NCBI GenBank assembly: GCA_031181145.1
Contig: JAPSLB010000045.1
Coordinates: forward strand, 1 to 37,330
Direction of reading: 5' to 3'
Source: Microvirga sp.
GTDB lineage: Bacteria; Pseudomonadota; Alphaproteobacteria; Rhizobiales; Beijerinckiaceae
DNA: 37,330 bases
Positions 33,726 to 37,330 of the stretch are shown in pieces; the first letter of the stretch is position 1, and each line of letters opens with the position of its first letter. Under the pieces are notes generated by a model. That model saw only the letters and a list, made by a program, of their open reading frames with translations, did not search any database and was not told where the DNA came from. The position numbers and the translations under genes are program-made.

Positions 33726-34304
33726 TCAGATCTCCTCGTCGAAGCCGAAATCGCCGCCGGCAGCCCCGAAGTCCTCGGCCGCAGCCTGCTGCGGCTCGGG
33801 CTGCCCGGCATCGGCCGCATTGGCCTCGCCGCCTCCCGAAAAGGCGTTGGCGATCATGTTGCCCAGCAGAACGCCGCCCGCGACACCCATTGCGGTCTGG
33901 GCGGCACCGGCCAGGAAGCCGCCGCCTCCGCGCTGTTGAGCCATACCGCCCGTCATGCCACCCATGCCGGGAGCCATGTGAGGCGGCATGCCGTGCTGCG
34001 GCTGATAGGGCTGCGGCTGGGGACGGGGCTGTCCGCCGCCGAAGAGGCCCGAGAGAAAGCCGCCCCCGCCCGCAGGGCGGCTGGCGAGCTCCTGCTCCAG
34101 CTGCTGGATGCGGCCATGGGCGGCGCTCAGGGCCTGCTCCTGCACCACAATGGTCTGGGCCATGTAGTAGGGCGCATTCGGCTGCTGGTTGATCTGCGAG
34201 CGGATGAGATCCGCCGCCTGGGCGTCCGGGGGGGTGGACTGGCGCTCAACCTGGGCGATCTTGCCGAAGAGCTGCTCGATGGCCTGACGGTCCTGATGGT
34301 CCAT
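33726..34304 (-). CDS. DUF2076 domain-containing protein
   Basis: This 192-residue protein has the DUF2076 layout. An N-terminal helical coiled stretch (QAIEQLFGKIAQVERQS, AAHGRIQQLEQELAS) is followed by a Gly/Pro/Gln/Met-rich low-complexity linker. Next comes a hydrophobic segment AAQTAMGVAGGVLLGNMIAN, and the protein ends with an acidic tail DFGFDEEI. The function is not established. It is last of the sigma/anti-sigma/Bax-inhibitor group, 32 bases after the Bax-inhibitor stop, so co-expression under the ECF sigma factor is plausible. Confidence 0.82.
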   Translation of the reverse strand: MDHQDRQAIEQLFGKIAQVERQSTPPDAQAADLIRSQINQQPNAPYYMAQTIVVQEQALSAAHGRIQQLEQELASRPAGGGGFLSGLFGGGQPRPQPQPYQPQHGMPPHMAPGMGGMTGGMAQQRGGGGFLAGAAQTAMGVAGGVLLGNMIANAFSGGGEANAADAGQPEPQQAAAEDFGAAGGDFGFDEEI

Positions 34305-34336
34305 GTAAATCGATCCTTTCTGGCAATGGAGGGTGG

Positions 34337-35053
34337 TTACTCTTCCCGCTGCCCGGTGAGGCTCAGCAGCAGCTGGAACAGATTGATGAAGTTCAGGTAG
34401 AGAGAGAGCGCGCCGAACACGGCCATCTTGCTGTTGGTCTCATGCCCGAAGCCTTCGGCGTATTGCTCCTTGATGGTCTGCGTGTCGTAGGCGGTCAGGC
34501 CCGTGAACACGAGCACGCCGATGATCGAGATCGCGAACTGCAGGGCGCTCGAAGCGAGGAAGATGTTCACGATCGAGGCGATGATGATGCCGATCAGGCC
34601 CATGATCAGGAACGAGCCGAACTTCGAGAGATCGCGCTTGGTGGTGTAGCCGTAGAGGCTGGTGGCGCCGAACATGGCGGCGGTGATGAAGAAGGTGCGT
34701 GCGATGCTCGTGCCGGTGAACACCAGGAACACGGATGCCAGCGACAGGCCCATCACCGCCGAGAAGGCAAAGAAGGCAGTGCGCGCGGACGCCGCCGTCA
34801 TCCGCTCCATGCGGAAGGAGAAGAAGAAGATGAAGGCCAGCGGCGCCAGCATCACCACCCATTTGAGCGGCGTCTGGAAGATCGGCACGTAGAGAGCCGG
34901 AGTCGAGGCCACGAAGAGCGCCACGAGCCCCGTCACCACGAGACCGATGCCCATGGTGTTGTAGACCCGCAGCATGTGCTGGCGCAGGCCCTCGTCGAAG
35001 AGGGCGCCGCTGGTGCGGGCCGTGGCGGTCTGCCAAGCGTAAGGAATATTCAT
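34337..35053 (-). CDS. Bax inhibitor-1/YccA family membrane protein
   Basis: This 238-residue inner-membrane protein has seven hydrophobic helices. Typical features are LRQHMLRVYNTMGIGLVVTG near the N-terminus, an LVFTGLTAYDTQTIKEQY motif (the conserved acidic pore region of the family) and the final ALSLYLNFINLFQLLLSL. Bacterial members are linked to calcium leak and membrane-protein quality control. GGAGAA precedes the start. It begins 17 bases after the anti-sigma gene, so it belongs to the same transcript. Confidence 0.9.
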   Translation of the reverse strand: MNIPYAWQTATARTSGALFDEGLRQHMLRVYNTMGIGLVVTGLVALFVASTPALYVPIFQTPLKWVVMLAPLAFIFFFSFRMERMTAASARTAFFAFSAVMGLSLASVFLVFTGTSIARTFFITAAMFGATSLYGYTTKRDLSKFGSFLIMGLIGIIIASIVNIFLASSALQFAISIIGVLVFTGLTAYDTQTIKEQYAEGFGHETNSKMAVFGALSLYLNFINLFQLLLSLTGQREE

Positions 35054-35070
35054 CGATGTTTCTCCAAGGT

Positions 35071-35832
35071 TTACTGAAGTTTGCGGGACAGCCGGAGGGC
35101 TGCCCGCTCAAGGGCTTTGTCGCTGCCTGTTCCGGTCAGCGCATAGGCGAGCGGGCCGGTCTGCCAGTACACGGCCTTCGCCGTATCGAAGCGGGCCAGC
35201 GTCGGGGGGATGACGTCGAAGGCCGGAGCCTGGGCCGCAAAGAGCGACACTCGGCCGAGATCACGGGCGTCGACGACGATCTCGATGCTGTGGCCGTATC
35301 TTGAGGGAAAGACCTGCGCGTCCCGGATTTGCCAATCGTCGGGCAGGGCGGGAAGCCGGATTCCAGTCGCGGCCAGGATCTCGGCGGGATCATAGGCTTC
35401 GACCTCGGGCTGCGAGACCATGCGGGCGCGCAGAAGGCCCGTCTCGTGCGAGTGAAGGGCATCCTCGACGAAGGCCGGCGGCTTGGGCGAGGCCTCGCTG
35501 TGCGAAATTCCCAATCCGACCTGCCCATGGGCGAACCAGCCGAAGCCGATAAGAGTCACCACGGCCGCGATCCGGCGGAGCTTCTGCCAGAGGTCCTGCC
35601 AGGCAAGCGCGCGCTCGAGCTGGACGGCTGCTCCGAGCATGGCTTCCGGAGGGCGGGAGAGGGAAGCTGAGTGAAGCAGCCGGAGGGCATCGCGGTCCTT
35701 CAGGTCCGCCATGACCCGCGCGGCGGCTTCCGGATCCCGGGCGAGATGCTCCTCCACTTCGATCCGCCTTGCGGCGTCGAGCTGGTCATCCACGTAAGCC
35801 AGAAGATCCTCTTCGGTGACGGGATCAGACAT
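35071..35832 (-). CDS. Membrane anti-sigma factor
   Basis: This 253-residue single-pass protein has an N-terminal cytoplasmic helical domain like anti-sigma proteins (EEDLLAYVDDQLDAARRIEV, EEHLARDPEAAARV). A membrane helix follows at about residues 86-108 (RRIAAVVTLIGFGWFAHGQ), then a periplasmic domain of about 140 residues. The HxxxCxxC zinc motif of ZAS anti-sigmas is absent. It overlaps the sigma-factor gene by 8 bases and presumably holds that sigma inactive until an envelope signal arrives. Confidence 0.85.
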   Translation of the reverse strand: MSDPVTEEDLLAYVDDQLDAARRIEVEEHLARDPEAAARVMADLKDRDALRLLHSASLSRPPEAMLGAAVQLERALAWQDLWQKLRRIAAVVTLIGFGWFAHGQVGLGISHSEASPKPPAFVEDALHSHETGLLRARMVSQPEVEAYDPAEILAATGIRLPALPDDWQIRDAQVFPSRYGHSIEIVVDARDLGRVSLFAAQAPAFDVIPPTLARFDTAKAVYWQTGPLAYALTGTGSDKALERAALRLSRKLQ

Positions 35833-36373
35833 CGGAACCTCCTACGATGCGCAGGCTTGGACGCTTGTTCCGGGAGGATTGGGGGAGACGGGCTCCCGCC
35901 TCGAAGCCTCGCAGCGCGGCGCGGGCGCGGCCCAGGCGGGACATGAGAGTTCCGACCGGGATCTCCAGTGCGCTGGCAGCCTCCTGGTAGGACAGACCTT
36001 CGATCGCCACGAGGTGCAGGGCGGCCCGCTGTTCATCCGGCAGGCTCATGAAGGCGGCCTGCACCTGCTGAAGCCTGACCCTGCTTTCCTGCTCGGGCGG
36101 AGCGGCCGCATCGGCGAGACGGGCCGCCTGATCGAGGCGGCGAAGCTCCGCCGCCCGGCGGCGGCGGCCGTCGATGAAGGTGTTGTGCAGGATAGAAAGG
36201 AGCCAGCCCCGCAGGTTGCCGCCGGAGCGGAACGAGCCGCGCCGCTCATAAGCGCGGACAAGCGTGTCCTGTACCAGGTCCTCGGCCTGCGCCTCGTCCC
36301 GCGCAAGGGAACGGGCATAGCGCCGCAGGGGCCCGAGCAGACTGATGACATCCGTGCCTTTCGTGTCGTTCAT
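35825..36373 (-). CDS. ECF-type RNA polymerase sigma factor
   Basis: This 182-residue sigma factor contains regions 2 and 4 only. Region 2 shows LLGPLRRYARSLARDEAQAE, DLVQDTLVRAYERRGSFR and NLRGWLLSILHNTFIDGRRR. Region 4 shows LPDEQRAALHLVAIEGLSYQ and AASALEIPVGTLMSRLGRAR. It is the first gene of a minus-strand operon with its anti-sigma, Bax inhibitor-1 and DUF2076 genes. Autoregulation is expected, but I could not identify a convincing ECF promoter in the 114 bases upstream. Confidence 0.92.
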   Translation of the reverse strand: MNDTKGTDVISLLGPLRRYARSLARDEAQAEDLVQDTLVRAYERRGSFRSGGNLRGWLLSILHNTFIDGRRRRAAELRRLDQAARLADAAAPPEQESRVRLQQVQAAFMSLPDEQRAALHLVAIEGLSYQEAASALEIPVGTLMSRLGRARAALRGFEAGARLPQSSRNKRPSLRIVGGSDV

Positions 36374-36487
36374 GTGAGGTGTACGGAGCGGCTTGAGGGC
36401 TTCATCCGAGCGTTCGGCGGATTTTTTGTTCTATCCTGACCGTGCATTTGCCGCCGCGCCCTCGGCAGATCGCATGGGGGCAGCCCC

Positions 36488-37009
36488 TTACCTGGCCAGG
36501 GCCGCCAAGCCCGTGCCGGGTGCGAGCATCACGAAAGCCCATACGAAGGCGGAGGCGATATTGGCCATCTGAAAGAGCAGGATCGGCATCGCGAAGATGC
36601 CTGCGACCAGCGGCACCACAGCCCTCATCGGCCCTATGAAGCGACCGAGGAAGACGCCCCATGCGCCCCATCGGGCAAAGAACCGTTCGCAGCGATCCGC
36701 CAGATGCGGATGGTATGAAAGGGGCCAGACCCGCAGCGCAGCGTGCTTGAACCTGTATCCGATCGCATAGGAGACCCAGTCCCCGAGGAAGGCGCCGACA
36801 GCCGCCCCTAGCCAGATGGGCCAGAACTCCAGGCCGCTCGCTCCAATCAGGGCGCCGATGCCCAGGAGCAGAACGGTTGACGGAACCAGGATCGACAGGA
36901 ACGCCAGCGATTCGGCAAAGGCCAGCGCGCCAACGATGAAAGGGGCCCAGGCGTGGTGCGCCCGGATGACGTCGAGGAAGGTCGTCGCAAGAGCATCGAG
37001 GTCGATCAT
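36488..37009 (-). CDS. DedA family membrane protein
   Basis: This 173-residue inner-membrane protein of the DedA/VTT family has about four to five hydrophobic segments. Family motifs are GALAFAESLAFLSILVPSTV, GDWVSYAIGYRFKH and FLGRFIGPMRAVVPLVAGI, whose Arg residues are conserved. DedA proteins are implicated in lipid-carrier recycling, proton-dependent transport and membrane homeostasis. It precedes the sigma operon on the same strand with a 114-base gap. Confidence 0.88.
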   Translation of the reverse strand: MIDLDALATTFLDVIRAHHAWAPFIVGALAFAESLAFLSILVPSTVLLLGIGALIGASGLEFWPIWLGAAVGAFLGDWVSYAIGYRFKHAALRVWPLSYHPHLADRCERFFARWGAWGVFLGRFIGPMRAVVPLVAGIFAMPILLFQMANIASAFVWAFVMLAPGTGLAALAR

Positions 37010-37039
37010 GGTTCAGCCGGGTCAGGAGCCATTCATTGG

Positions 37040-37067
37040 AAAACCCCTCGGCTTATCCCAGCCGGGG
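37040..37067 (-). terminator. Rho-independent-like terminator for the right-edge gene
   Basis: Read on the minus strand, a GC-rich stem (CCCCGGC paired with GCCGAGGGG, one bulge) with an eight-base loop is followed directly by TTTT. It lies between the stop of the partial gene (37211) and the DedA start. It would end transcription from the former. Confidence 0.5.
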
Positions 37068-37210
37068 CCTTGATCAGTCGAGACAATCCATGCGCTCGCA
37101 AGGTGCGCTTCAAGGATACGGAGCAGATCGCCGGATTAATCCGCCATGAATTGTCCCTTTCGGCGAGAAGTGTCCGACCGGTGCCCCGGGGGAACGGATC
37201 CGTCCGGTTG

Positions 37211-37330
37211 TTACGCCTGCGGCTGAGGCTCCATTCCGCCGTCGTTTTCCCGGGGGCGTCCGGGGCGGGTGGTGGGCACGGCCGAGCCGCGCGCCGGCGT
37301 CACCGGATCGCCGCCCGCATCGCGCACCGG
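37211..37330 (-). CDS. C-terminal fragment of an unidentified protein
   Basis: The last 39 codons of a minus-strand gene run off the right edge of the window and end at TAA 37211-37213. The tail is Pro/Arg/Gly-rich (DPVTPARGSAVPTTRPGRP, then ENDGGMEPQPQA) and has no recognisable domain. A terminator-like hairpin follows downstream at 37040-37067, which supports a real gene end here. The function cannot be assigned. Confidence 0.45.
   Translation of the reverse strand, partial: PVRDAGGDPVTPARGSAVPTTRPGRPRENDGGMEPQPQA

Noticed and set aside
1..37330. CRISPR array, prophage, insertion sequence or tRNA genes
   Set aside because: I found no regularly spaced direct repeats, phage or transposase domains, or cloverleaf-like sequence by eye.

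Overview
The window is GC-rich, densely coded bacterial chromosome. Gene content points to an alphaproteobacterium of the order Hyphomicrobiales, probably near Methylobacteriaceae (Microvirga/Methylobacterium-like): an HWE-type histidine kinase, Bug/TctC solute receptors, a MocR regulator and dispersed short palindromes ending in CTAG. The taxon is an inference. I saw no rRNA, tRNA, CRISPR array, transposase, integrase or phage gene.

Layout. (1) 1-8011: a sugar ABC uptake and catabolism locus. An ATPase gene lies divergent from a GntR regulator, HSL-type esterase, solute-binding protein, two permeases, TIM-barrel isomerase and Gfo/Idh/MocA oxidoreductase; most joints overlap as ATGA. (2) 8115-8750: a decayed PAS-GGDEF gene with an in-frame stop. 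(3) 8899-12967: a siderophore-iron operon of TonB-dependent receptor, RhtX/FptX-type MFS importer and FhuF-type reductase, with no ABC importer. (4) 13151-24135: a carboxylate-catabolism island. On the minus strand are a YdiJ-like FAD/Fe-S dehydrogenase, a DUF1932 dehydrogenase and a LysR-type regulator with two HTH domains. On the plus strand are a tripartite tricarboxylate transporter (tctA-tctC-tctB), LigJ-like 4-oxalomesaconate hydratase, LigK-like aldolase and a leaderless ModA-like protein. No ring-cleavage dioxygenase is present, so the island may import a ring-cleavage product or related tricarboxylate and convert it to pyruvate plus oxaloacetate. (5) 24447-30492: a signalling block with a Crp/Fnr regulator, a shortened ParD-like ORF overlapping a four-PAS HWE kinase, and a dCache-GGDEF-EAL protein. 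(6) 30546-33469: a divergent MocR regulator/EamA exporter pair and a small helical protein. (7) 33726-37330: a minus-strand ECF sigma, anti-sigma, Bax-inhibitor-1 and DUF2076 operon, a DedA protein, and the tail of an unidentified gene.

Short palindromic repeats occur in several gaps. Three of them supply the TAG stop codon of the neighbouring gene. The best candidates for something new are the oxalomesaconate/TTT island with its twin-HTH LysR regulator and leaderless ModA-like protein, and the stop-donating repeats.
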